6,382 nt of DNA from JAYOFM01 sp038117225 (GCA_038117225.1 JAYOFM010000153.1:1-6382); one strand, 5' to 3'; counted from the first letter of the stretch, positions 1 through 6,296 are shown. Numbers and translations: made by a program. Notes: generated by a model not told the origin, from the letters alone.

Positions 1-48
1 CCAGTATCCTGCTCCAAGGATGCCGATGCGAAGAGGCGGAGCATTCAT
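1..48 (-). CDS. Gfo/Idh/MocA-type NAD(P)-dependent oxidoreductase, N-terminal fragment (runs off the window)
   Basis: Only the first 16 codons are present; reading leftward they give MNAPPLRIGILGAGYW. The hydrophobic strand RIGIL followed by GAGYW is the beginning of a Rossmann dinucleotide-binding loop (GxGxxG, with the next G expected just outside the window) and is very typical of the Gfo/Idh/MocA family, whose members oxidise or reduce sugar hydroxyl groups with NAD(P). The ATG at 46-48 overlaps the TGA of the upstream aminotransferase gene at 45-47 (ATGA, 45-48), so translation is probably coupled. A weak purine-rich stretch (AAAAGAG) ends 6 nt before the ATG. With an aminotransferase and an epimerase upstream, a sugar-nucleotide 3-dehydrogenase role (WlbA-like) is plausible, but this is inference. 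Other Rossmann-fold enzymes cannot be excluded from 16 residues. Confidence 0.72.
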   Translation of the reverse strand, partial: MNAPPLRIGILGAGYW

Positions 49-1187
49 GACGCGCTCTTTTCGCCAAGCACCGCTTTCACGCTGGCAATGACGAAATCCT
101 GCTGCTCATGAGTGAGGTTATTGTGCATGGGGAGCAGCACATTATGAGCAAATGCATGTTCCGTGTGCGGTAATTGCGCACCCTGGTCCGCGTAAGCGGG
201 TTCAAGATGGCTCGCCATGATGCTCCGTCGCGTTGGAATCGCATATTCGAAAAGTCCGTCCATGAAGGCGATCTGGTCAACCGGCGAGTCGGCCGAAAGG
301 CCGATCATAAAGCTTTGCCAGTTCGCCTCCGCATCCGGTGCGATTTGAGGCAGTCGAATATGCGGGTGCTGCGCGAACGCGGCCATGTAGCGATCTCCCA
401 GCCGGCGACGGGTCTCAAGAATTTCCGGGAAACGGGCGAATTGCGCCACGCCCATGGCGGCCTGGATATCGGTAAGGCGGAAATTGAAGCCGACGATGGG
501 ATAGCTCTCAAACCGGGTCGGCTTGTCCGAGTGGCGCTCGTGATCCGACAGGGTCATTCCCTGGCCGCGAAGCAACCGCAGCTTCTCCGCCAGATCACCG
601 TCCGAGGTGACGATCATGCCGCCCTCGCCGGTGGTGAGAATCTTGCGCGCGTGCATACTGAAGACAGCGACTTCCGCATCCGCGCCGACCGGGCGTCCAC
701 CAATGTGGCTGCCGAGCGAGCAGGCGGCATCCTGGAGCACGTGCAGCCCGTGTTCCTCGGCAATCTGCCCGAAGGCGTGAATGTCGCAGGGTAAACCGAT
801 CTGATCGACGGGAATGATGGCCCGAGTCCGTGGTGTGATCTTGCGGCGGACGTCTTCTGGATCGAGATTCCAAGTTGCCGGATCAATATCCGCGAAAACC
901 GGAGTCGCGCCGACGTGCCGGACCACGTTCGCGGTGGCGATAAATGAATAGGAGGGAACGATGACCTCGTCACCGGGGCCGATGCCCCAAGCGTGAAGTA
1001 CGAGAAAGGCACCGGTTGTCCATGATGTGACGCCGACGGCGAAATCGCGCTCGCAGTGATCGGCGAACAGTTGCTCCAACGTTGCCAACCGCGACCCGCC
1101 TACGATCCAGCCGCTTTGTATCGCGTCCATGACGGCACCGACCTCACTGTCGCCGCAATCGGGCGCCGCGAAACGAATTTCTTCCAT
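45..1187 (-). CDS. DegT/DnrJ/EryC1/StrS family PLP-dependent sugar aminotransferase
   Basis: Predicted to transfer an amino group, usually from glutamate, to a keto-sugar nucleotide in the cytoplasm. At 380 aa it has normal family length. Seen, numbering from MEEIRF: GIGPGDEVIVPSYSF (about 68-82), the GATPVFADID segment (about 93-102), QDAACSLGS with the conserved Asp near 153 (contacts the PLP pyridine N in the family), and HARKILTTGEGG with the presumed PLP-binding Lys near 182. GFNFRLTD follows near 233-240. The start is uncertain: ATG at 1185-1187 gives the usual short N-terminus (MEEIRFAAPD), ATG at 1197-1199 adds MGSA and lies 5 nt after the upstream stop, and neither has a strong Shine-Dalgarno. 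A still longer TTG start at 1247 would overlap the epimerase and looks unlikely. The gene lies between epimerase and oxidoreductase genes in one operon, fitting amino-sugar nucleotide synthesis. The exact sugar cannot be read from sequence. Oddity: the substrate/PLP loop reads SWTTGAF where many relatives have S-G/C-T-x-A-L. Confidence 0.93.
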   Translation of the reverse strand: MEEIRFAAPDCGDSEVGAVMDAIQSGWIVGGSRLATLEQLFADHCERDFAVGVTSWTTGAFLVLHAWGIGPGDEVIVPSYSFIATANVVRHVGATPVFADIDPATWNLDPEDVRRKITPRTRAIIPVDQIGLPCDIHAFGQIAEEHGLHVLQDAACSLGSHIGGRPVGADAEVAVFSMHARKILTTGEGGMIVTSDGDLAEKLRLLRGQGMTLSDHERHSDKPTRFESYPIVGFNFRLTDIQAAMGVAQFARFPEILETRRRLGDRYMAAFAQHPHIRLPQIAPDAEANWQSFMIGLSADSPVDQIAFMDGLFEYAIPTRRSIMASHLEPAYADQGAQLPHTEHAFAHNVLLPMHNNLTHEQQDFVIASVKAVLGEKSAS

Positions 1188-1204
1188 GGCACTACCCATC
1201 GACG

Positions 1205-2182
1205 TCAACCAGCCGAGCCGTCGGCGATCCGTTGGGCCTGCCACCAATCGACAAGGTGGCGTAGCCCCTCTTCCAAGGAAACTTCGGCGGTAAAACCGAA
1301 ATCGTCGCGGGCGCGTTCGATGTCCGCCTGACGAAATGTCACGTCATTGCGCTTGTCCGCGTCCCGGTACTCGGGTTTCAGATCGCTGCCCATGACCGTG
1401 AGGAGCAGCGCGCAGAGCTCGTTCAGGTCGGTGGTGATTCCAGTGCCAATATTGTAGGCGCCATGGTGATCGTCGTCGGCCATGGAAAGCACGCAGGCCC
1501 GTGCCGCGTCCTCGACATAGGTGAAGTCCATGCTGTCCGAGCCGTCGCCAAAGATCAGCGGCGGCTCACCCGCCGCGATGCGCTCCATCCAACGCACCAT
1601 GACCTCGGTATAGACGCCATGAATGTCCATGCGCGGTCCGTAGACGTTAAAGAACCGGTGGGTCGCGTAACTCAGGCCATGCGTCGCCCGCATCGATCGC
1701 AGAATTCCCTCCGCGGCGAGTTTGCAGGCACCATAAAAAGTCGTGTCGTTATACGGGTGGTGCGACTCGTCAGTGGGAAAGGTCTCAGCTTGCCCATAGA
1801 TCGACGATGAAGACGCCGTAACGATGCGCTCAATGTCCGATTCCGCCGCGTCCATGAACATTTGAACCGGTGCGTTAAGCATGACGTCGATGGCCAGCCG
1901 GGGTTCCTCGATGCAATGTTTGATGCGGAGCGCGGCCATGTGGAAGATGCCGTCGACGTCGTTAATCAATGGTCGCATCAAATTACGGTCGGCAATGTCG
2001 CCCTCGACGAGTTCGACACGGTTTGATGCGATAGCCGCTTCGACATTCACCCGCTGGCCACGCAACATATTGTCCACCACGACAATTCGCGATGCGCCGT
2101 GGTCCAGAAGAATATCGACGATGTACGATCCGATCAGACCCGCACCGCCTGTCACCAGAAAACGATTGCCCTCAATTTTCAT
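1205..2182 (-). CDS. NAD-dependent epimerase/dehydratase, extended SDR (UDP-glucose 4-epimerase-like)
   Basis: A 325-aa cytoplasmic extended short-chain dehydrogenase/reductase, a usual length for GalE-like enzymes. Seen: TGGAGLIGS at 11-19 (GxxGxxG NAD loop), VVVDN ending at Asp37 (expected contact to the adenosine ribose), HMAAL near 81-85, SSSSIYG at 124-130 (catalytic Ser near 125), and the catalytic YGACK pair Tyr150/Lys154. RFFNVYGPR (176-184) and FGDGSDSMDFTYVED (211-225) follow; these line the sugar-nucleotide site in the family. Together this supports NAD-assisted oxidation at the sugar C4, giving epimerisation or, less likely, dehydration. The AALRIKHCIEEPR stretch resembles a subgroup often found in polysaccharide loci, but the substrate is unknown. 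It is first in the leftward operon; its ATG at 2180-2182 has only a weak GGA-type ribosome site about 6-9 nt upstream. Its stop lies under 20 nt before the aminotransferase. Regulation probably comes from the divergent spacer. Confidence 0.93.
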   Translation of the reverse strand: MKIEGNRFLVTGGAGLIGSYIVDILLDHGASRIVVVDNMLRGQRVNVEAAIASNRVELVEGDIADRNLMRPLINDVDGIFHMAALRIKHCIEEPRLAIDVMLNAPVQMFMDAAESDIERIVTASSSSIYGQAETFPTDESHHPYNDTTFYGACKLAAEGILRSMRATHGLSYATHRFFNVYGPRMDIHGVYTEVMVRWMERIAAGEPPLIFGDGSDSMDFTYVEDAARACVLSMADDDHHGAYNIGTGITTDLNELCALLLTVMGSDLKPEYRDADKRNDVTFRQADIERARDDFGFTAEVSLEEGLRHLVDWWQAQRIADGSAG

Positions 2183-2293
2183 GATTGATCCGCGGTAAAG
2201 GAACGGCAGATAAAGGCCAGATTTGATGGCCGCCAGCGAGCGAAAGCTATCTGATCGTCCGAGGGTAGCACAATCATTATTTGTTATCTGCCG

Positions 2294-2310
2294 CCTGACA
2301 AGATATCAGG
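2294..2310. repeat. Imperfect inverted repeat CCTGA-N7-TCAGG
   Basis: The 5-bp arms CCTGA (2294-2298) and TCAGG (2306-2310) flank 7 nt. One further A-T pair past a mismatch gives 6 of 7 symmetric positions. The spacing and the location in a divergent promoter region fit a dimeric regulator's operator, but a short repeat like this can arise by chance. Confidence 0.35.
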
Positions 2311-2311
2311 T

Positions 2312-2332
2312 GGCGACGACTTAGCCGTCGCC
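2312..2332. repeat. Perfect 7-bp GC-rich inverted repeat (hairpin or operator)
   Basis: GGCGACG (2312-2318) and CGTCGCC (2326-2332) are exact reverse complements separated by the 7-nt loop ACTTAGC. It begins one base after the neighbouring repeat at 2294-2310, and both have a 7-nt centre. No T-run follows on either strand, so an intrinsic terminator is unlikely. It could be a 5'-leader hairpin of the rightward transcript, ending about 60 nt before its start codon, or a regulator-binding site. Function is inference. Confidence 0.45.
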
Positions 2333-2380
2333 GGATAACCCACGACACGGCGCGGGAAAAATCCGAGAAATTGGACCATT

Positions 2381-2386
2381 GAGGGG
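2381..2386 (+). promoter_or_regulatory. Ribosome binding site GAGGGG that decides the start of the membrane-protein gene
   Basis: GAGGGG lies 6 nt before GTG at 2393-2395 but only 3 nt before the adjacent in-frame TTG at 2390-2392. The spacing favours GTG as the initiation codon. Confidence 0.6.
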
Positions 2387-2392
2387 AAATTG

Positions 2393-4105
2393 GTGGCAAT
2401 TCGGATTTTCAATTCGCAGGCGGTGCGGGAAACCGGTGCTATTGCGGCGTGCGTGGTGATTGCCCTTCTCGAATTCCTCCAAATCTACCAGGGCAATCAT
2501 TACCCAAGACTGCTCTCCGGAGATATGGCACTTAATGTCAGCCTTATCCTTCCCTGGTTGCATCCTGATCTATTTATTGGCGATGATCTGGTAGGCGACC
2601 GATCGACGAGCGGTCCGTACATTGGGTTGTTGCTGACATGGGCCATCGCGGCCATTTATTCGATTACTGACGATTTCGTCCTGGCGGTCGAAATTTGCCG
2701 CGCGCCGTTGTTGTTCGCGCAAACGTGGGGCTTCTATCTATNNNNNNNNNNTTGCACCGTTCCGCTGGTGGGTACGTTGTGGTCAATTCCACCGTTTCCG
2801 ATTGGCTCGCTGTGGTACCGCGCATTGTTTCCGTTCTTGCTTATCATGCTGTTGAAATATGGCCATAACCTCCGGGCTTGGCCATGGATTCTTGGTGTGA
2901 TGGGCGTTTCCATGCATGGCCACCCGGTGGGCGCGCCGGGTATGGGGTTCGCCGGCTGGTTGACATTGTTGGGGTTTCCGATTGCCGGCCTAGGCTTGGC
3001 TAGGCGTCTTCGGTCGATGGTGTTGGCTGGGGTCGTCTTTTTGATCGCAGCCATGCCGTTCTTGTTGTTGAGCTATTTTCTGTCTGACCATGGCGGTGGG
3101 TTCGATCATGCGGATTTAAAGACGATTCACGATCCCATGTATGGCAGTGCCGCGGGCTTGATTATCAGATGGTTGACCGCCGCCGGCTCCTCAATGTACG
3201 TGCTTGTTTGCTGCGGCATCCTCGGCGGCATTGCCCGCTGGAAATTTGATCCGCAATCGAGACCCTGGATCCGGCTTTTGTTGCTATGGTCCGCGGGCAT
3301 CTTGATTTCGTCGATTGCGTTCCCTGAGATCGAACGTCTGATCGCCGAGGAAGCAGGTACAGCGGTCCTACTATTGGAACTACCGCGAAATATTTTCTAC
3401 CTGGCGCCCGTCTTATCTCTCCTCATCGTGGCCGGCACCGCATCTGTCGGCCGGATACTGGTACCGCCCGCAAGCTTGCTTTCCCACAGTATCGCTGGCG
3501 GCCTTGCCGCCGTGCTGGTTTTGGCGGTTTATGGAATGTCGACCAAGGCCCGATTCGAACTACCAGTTTTTAACAATTGGTACGACCCAATACCGTATTT
3601 GCCGACCGTACATTGTTGGCTGCACGGCGAGTTCGTATGCCACCGGCAATCGGCAAGAAGGAGCGCAATGGCGGATACTCTCGAGTACCTGCGCAATCAG
3701 GTCGATCGCAATACCCGTGTGTTTCCGTTCTCCTATCAGTATGCGGATGACGGCAGTGACCAGGCCGGGCTTTCGGCGGCGATCCGTTACCGTTCGCTCC
3801 TGCCGGTAACGTTTGGTCGTCAGGACTTCATCATGGCGGTTTTCGGTGACAAGGGGGCCGATGCGCCCATATGGCGTTGGCGCTCACGAATTCACAACAT
3901 CGATTCCCTTTATTTCACCCTGAGCCATGCGTTAAAAAGCAGTCGTTGCGCGGGGGATGCTGTCAACGGTTTGCGACAAACGGTTTCTGAAATTCAAGCG
4001 GAAATCATCGTCACGGAACTCGCCTTCTGTGATCAGGATATCGCCGTGTTGGGAACGCTGCGATTCACCAGCGGACCATTCAAAATTATTACGGTGCGAC
4101 CTTGA
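2393..4105 (+). CDS. Multi-spanning membrane protein of unknown function with C-terminal soluble domain (possible GT-C-like glycan enzyme); interrupted by N gap
   Basis: As written it encodes about 570 aa, but 10 Ns at 2742-2751 hide part of it, so true length and frame continuity are unproven. I do not recognise a named family. Seen: roughly 9-11 hydrophobic segments (near residues 15-32, 76-92, 97-116, 142-156, 163-175, 184-204, 207-230, 262-280, 293-310, 331-350, 365-384), then a hydrophilic tail of about 180 residues. The first large loop holds several acidic residues (SGDMALN, HPDLFIGDD), as in the catalytic loops of many GT-C glycosyltransferases. A WPW...HGHPVGAP block near 163-182 sits between helices and looks conserved. 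The tail has two Cys pairs (about 408/416 and 519/546) that could form disulfides if periplasmic. Start: GTG 2393 is favoured by GAGGGG spacing. It leads the rightward set, before a methyltransferase and a polyprenyl-P-sugar synthase. A role in periplasmic sugar transfer is inference; a transporter or polymerase remains possible. Confidence 0.8.
   Translation: MAIRIFNSQAVRETGAIAACVVIALLEFLQIYQGNHYPRLLSGDMALNVSLILPWLHPDLFIGDDLVGDRSTSGPYIGLLLTWAIAAIYSITDDFVLAVEICRAPLLFAQTWGFYLXXXXCTVPLVGTLWSIPPFPIGSLWYRALFPFLLIMLLKYGHNLRAWPWILGVMGVSMHGHPVGAPGMGFAGWLTLLGFPIAGLGLARRLRSMVLAGVVFLIAAMPFLLLSYFLSDHGGGFDHADLKTIHDPMYGSAAGLIIRWLTAAGSSMYVLVCCGILGGIARWKFDPQSRPWIRLLLLWSAGILISSIAFPEIERLIAEEAGTAVLLLELPRNIFYLAPVLSLLIVAGTASVGRILVPPASLLSHSIAGGLAAVLVLAVYGMSTKARFELPVFNNWYDPIPYLPTVHCWLHGEFVCHRQSARRSAMADTLEYLRNQVDRNTRVFPFSYQYADDGSDQAGLSAAIRYRSLLPVTFGRQDFIMAVFGDKGADAPIWRWRSRIHNIDSLYFTLSHALKSSRCAGDAVNGLRQTVSEIQAEIIVTELAFCDQDIAVLGTLRFTSGPFKIITVRP
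2742..2751. other. Assembly gap (10 Ns) inside the membrane-protein gene
   Basis: Ten undetermined bases fall within a hydrophobic region, after residues FYL and before CTVPLVGTL. The reading frame is open on both sides in the same phase when 10 nt are counted, which fits a real gap length of 10 or of 10 plus a multiple of 3. A run of exactly 10 Ns may equally be a placeholder for an unknown length, in which case one membrane segment could be missing. Confidence 0.98.
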
Positions 4106-4211
4106 TCCTTCCCGACGTCTCTCCGGCGGTGTAGGTATCTTTGCTTGCGTATCACGCACGGTCATTTTTTGCGCTGGACCGCGTTGGAAGTTGAAAGAAG
4201 GAACTCGGGTG
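4106..4211. other. Intergenic spacer before the methyltransferase
   Basis: These 106 nt between membrane-protein and methyltransferase genes are the largest gap in the rightward set. They contain a small perfect hairpin, TGCGT-ATC-ACGCA (4146-4158), followed 6 nt later by a run of six Ts (4165-4170). The stem is too short and the T-run too distant for a confident terminator. The spacer may hold a second promoter for the methyltransferase-GT2 pair, but I see no clear -35/-10 pair. Confidence 0.4.
4198..4202 (+). promoter_or_regulatory. Ribosome binding site AAGGA of the methyltransferase gene
   Basis: AAGGA, inside the purine-rich AAAGAAGGAA, lies 9 nt before ATG 4212-4214 and 6 nt before an in-frame GTG at 4209-4211. 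It fixes the start here rather than at the upstream in-frame ATG at 3957, which lies inside the preceding gene. Confidence 0.7.
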
Positions 4212-5243
4212 ATGGCCACTGAAACGCGTCACGCCATTACGTGGCTTGCCCAACAGATGGGCCTCGACGTTCCCTTGTTGGAGGGCGCCGAGGCGACGGT
4301 GCGTGATGTGGATTATGTCGTGAAGGACTCGATCATCCGCCAGCGCAACCTTGCGCGTAGTGCCGATCAGAATCAGACAAGCGATGCGTTCGGTTACAAG
4401 TGGCAGCGCCGCGACACCTATGAATCGGCGGCCGCCCTCGCCGCAGCGCGTGAATGGCTGGTTGCGCGTTACGGAGATATGACGAAGGAATCCTGGCTTT
4501 TTGAAACGTCCGATCATCCTGTCGTTTTTGATGCCGGCTGTGGTTCCGCGATGTCGGCGATCGAGCTCTTTGGACCGGTCATGCATCGCATTCGTTACAT
4601 CGGTTCGGATATATCGGCCGCCGTCGATGTCGCGCGGGACAGATTTGTCGAAAAGGGAATGAGTGGTGCGTTCGTTCAGGCTGATATCTTGGAGCCGCCC
4701 TGTGCCGATGGTAGCGTCGACGTGGTATTTTCCGAGGGTGTTATGCATCATACGGACTCGACGGAACGGGCGTTAAAGCGTCTGGCCCGCCTGCTGCGCC
4801 CGGGAGGCCGGTTCCTGTTCTATGTTTACCGGCGCAAGGGCCCTATTCGTGAATATGCCGACGATCTTGTTCGCGACCGCTTGCTCCCGATGAGCAATGA
4901 CGAGGCGTGGGCGGCATTGATGCCGCTAACGAAACTGGGGAAGGCTTTGGGTGATCTTGATGCGGTCGTCGACATTCCAGAAGATGTGGATATCCTGGAT
5001 ATTCCCGCGGGCAAAATTTCCGTCCAGCGATTATTCTATTGGCACGTGTTCAAGGCGTTCTATAGGCCGGATATGACACTTGATGAAATGAACCATGTGA
5101 ATTTCGATTGGTACACGCCGCTCAATGCGCATCGGCAATCCCCGGAAGAGGTGGCGGGGTGGTGCGCCGCTGCGAATCTTGAGATTGAACGCATGGATAC
5201 GGAGGAATCCGGCATTACGGTGATCGCCCGGATGCGCGCATGA
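4212..5243 (+). CDS. Class I SAM-dependent methyltransferase (Methyltransf_11-like)
   Basis: A 343-aa soluble, cytoplasmic protein predicted to methylate a sugar, sugar nucleotide or glycan with S-adenosylmethionine. Seen: motif I VVFDAGCGSAMSA (about 104-116, the SAM-binding glycine loop), GSDIS (131-135, acidic end of strand 2), QADILEPP (156-163), SEGVMHHTDS (174-183, a motif near the active site in this superfamily) and LLRPGGRFLFYVYR (194-207). Before the Rossmann core lies an N-terminal region of about 100 residues containing QTSDAFGYKWQRRDTYES (55-72), and after it a long C-terminal region rich in aromatics (about 225-343) that could form a substrate-binding lid. Start: ATG at 4212 behind AAGGA; GTG 4209 is an alternative. 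Its TGA overlaps the ATG of the next gene (ATGA, 5240-5243), implying coupled translation with the GT2 enzyme. The acceptor is unknown; O-methylation of a surface glycan is inferred from context. Confidence 0.9.
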   Translation: MATETRHAITWLAQQMGLDVPLLEGAEATVRDVDYVVKDSIIRQRNLARSADQNQTSDAFGYKWQRRDTYESAAALAAAREWLVARYGDMTKESWLFETSDHPVVFDAGCGSAMSAIELFGPVMHRIRYIGSDISAAVDVARDRFVEKGMSGAFVQADILEPPCADGSVDVVFSEGVMHHTDSTERALKRLARLLRPGGRFLFYVYRRKGPIREYADDLVRDRLLPMSNDEAWAALMPLTKLGKALGDLDAVVDIPEDVDILDIPAGKISVQRLFYWHVFKAFYRPDMTLDEMNHVNFDWYTPLNAHRQSPEEVAGWCAAANLEIERMDTEESGITVIARMRA

Positions 5244-6280
5244 ACGAGCCGCCACGCCCATGTATTTCGCTGGTCGGTCCCGTTTACAATGAGGTCGAGA
5301 ATATTCAGGCCTACTACGATGAGGTGCTCGCCGCCATCGAGGGCCAAGACTTCGATATTGAGTTCATCTTCGTCGACGATGGGAGCCGGGACGGTTCGCT
5401 GGCGTTGCTGCGCGAGTTGGCGTCGCGGGATTCAAGGGTCAGGGTCTTTAGTTTTTCGCGAAATTTCGGCGCCGTCGCCGCGTGTACATGCGGGCTGACC
5501 CATGCCAGCGGTGATGCCGCCGTTCTAATGTCCGTCGATCTGCAGGATCCGCCTGAGCTTATCCCGGAATTCGTCGCCCAATGGCGCGCCGGCCACGATA
5601 TCGTTTGGGCGGTCCGACAGACGCGCGACGACCCGGTGGCCAAGCGCTTGATCGCGGCCGCGTTCTACCGGGCCATTCGTTTTTTCGTCTTTCCCGATTA
5701 TCCCAAGGATGGGACGGACGTTGGCCTGTTTAGCCGTCGGGTTCTGGATATTTTTCGTGCGTTGCCGGAACGCGACTCGAACCCGTTCTTTACCCTCTAC
5801 TCGCTCGGTTTTGACCAAGCGCGTATTCCCTATCATCGCGGCAAACGGCGGGCCGGGGTTTCCGGGTGGCCATTCTGGAAGCGGGCGAAGAACGCCGTCG
5901 ACATCATCACCAGTTTTTCTCGCTGGCCGCTGCGCATGATTAGTGTGTCCGGTATTATCATCGCCGGCATGTCGGTTTTGTTCAGCCTCCACATCATCTA
6001 TCGCCGGGTGTTTCTGGACCTGGGTGGCGACGGTTGGCCGTCGCTGGCGGTCCTGGTCGCGTTTCTTGGTGGCCTGCAGATGTTATTCATCGGCATCATC
6101 GCCGAGTATCTTTGGCGCATCGCCGAGCAGACCCGCCATCGCCCGCGTTACATTATTTCGGAACGATTCAGCCTAGAGGCCAGCCCGCCATTGGAAAGGC
6201 CGATGCTCGATCTCCTGGATATTGATGTCAGTGGAGAGGCCATGGGGAATCGACCGGAGAGCGGATCAACATCCGAATAG
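5240..6280 (+). CDS. GT2 family glycosyltransferase, polyprenyl-phosphate sugar synthase type (DPM1/GtrB/ArnC-like)
   Basis: A 346-aa membrane-anchored enzyme predicted to move a sugar from a nucleotide donor to polyprenyl (undecaprenyl) phosphate on the cytoplasmic face. Seen: VGPVYNEVENI (12-22) as the first GT-A strand, VDDGSRDGS (45-53) for the nucleotide, SFSRNFGAVAA (71-81), and SVDLQDPPELI (98-108), whose DLQD is the metal-binding DxD-type motif. GTDVGLFSR (158-166) comes before the SGWPFWKRAKNAVDIITSFS stretch (208-227) that leads to the membrane part. Two helices follow (about 232-256 and 266-290), then EYLWRIAEQTRHRPRYII (289-306), the usual end of this subgroup. An extra tail of about 40 mostly polar residues follows. 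Start: ATG overlapping the methyltransferase stop (ATGA), with only a weak GGA about 7 nt upstream, so initiation is probably coupled. Which sugar it uses cannot be told; the nearby membrane protein could consume the lipid-linked product (inference). Confidence 0.93.
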   Translation: MNEPPRPCISLVGPVYNEVENIQAYYDEVLAAIEGQDFDIEFIFVDDGSRDGSLALLRELASRDSRVRVFSFSRNFGAVAACTCGLTHASGDAAVLMSVDLQDPPELIPEFVAQWRAGHDIVWAVRQTRDDPVAKRLIAAAFYRAIRFFVFPDYPKDGTDVGLFSRRVLDIFRALPERDSNPFFTLYSLGFDQARIPYHRGKRRAGVSGWPFWKRAKNAVDIITSFSRWPLRMISVSGIIIAGMSVLFSLHIIYRRVFLDLGGDGWPSLAVLVAFLGGLQMLFIGIIAEYLWRIAEQTRHRPRYIISERFSLEASPPLERPMLDLLDIDVSGEAMGNRPESGSTSE

Positions 6281-6296
6281 CGCGCCGTGACGCGCG
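6281..6296. repeat. Small GC hairpin directly after the GT2 stop codon
   Basis: CGCGC (6281-6285) and GCGCG (6292-6296) can pair around a 6-nt loop, starting on the base after the TAG. No T-run follows on the plus strand, so it is at best a weak or factor-assisted terminator between the convergent GT2 and tRNA genes. The remaining bases to 6336 show no other recognisable signal. Confidence 0.3.

Larger units (their letters stand above)
2183..2392. promoter_or_regulatory. Divergent intergenic region, presumed promoters for both gene sets
   Basis: This 210-nt spacer separates the leftward operon from the rightward membrane-protein gene, so both outward promoters should lie here. I see no strong sigma-70 pair. 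On the minus strand a TTGTGC (about 2266-2271) lies 16 nt before GATAGC, a weak match. On the plus strand CTGACA (2295-2300) resembles a -35 box but lacks a convincing -10. The part around 2270-2290 is AT-rich (ATTATTTGTTAT). Two adjacent inverted repeats at 2294-2332, listed separately, sit on the side nearer the rightward gene. No tRNA, small ORF or mobile-element sequence was seen here. Confidence 0.5.

Noticed and set aside
174..794. Long plus-strand open frame opposite the aminotransferase gene
   Set aside because: Its translation has no recognisable fold and is rich in Arg and Gly, as expected for an antisense shadow; the opposite strand carries clear family motifs throughout.
2261..2272. 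GGTAGC core resembling an ops/RfaH element upstream of the rightward genes
   Set aside because: Only about 7 of 12 positions match the ops consensus, and RfaH-ops control is known mainly from gammaproteobacteria, so chance is the simpler explanation.
2393..4105. Reading the interrupted membrane-protein gene as a pseudogene
   Set aside because: The only interruption is undetermined bases; there is no stop or frame change on either side, so it is treated as a probably intact gene.
4146..4170. Possible intrinsic terminator between the membrane-protein and methyltransferase genes
   Set aside because: The stem has only 5 bp and the six-T run begins 6 nt after it, so the geometry does not fit an efficient rho-independent terminator.
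3957..4211. In-frame N-terminal extension of the methyltransferase starting at ATG 3957
   Set aside because: It overlaps the end of the membrane-protein gene in another frame, has no methyltransferase-like sequence, and a good AAGGA ribosome site precedes ATG 4212.
5525..5992. Minus-strand open frame opposite the GT2 gene
   Set aside because: It lies wholly within a well-supported GT2 coding region and its translation has no motif or plausible ribosome site.
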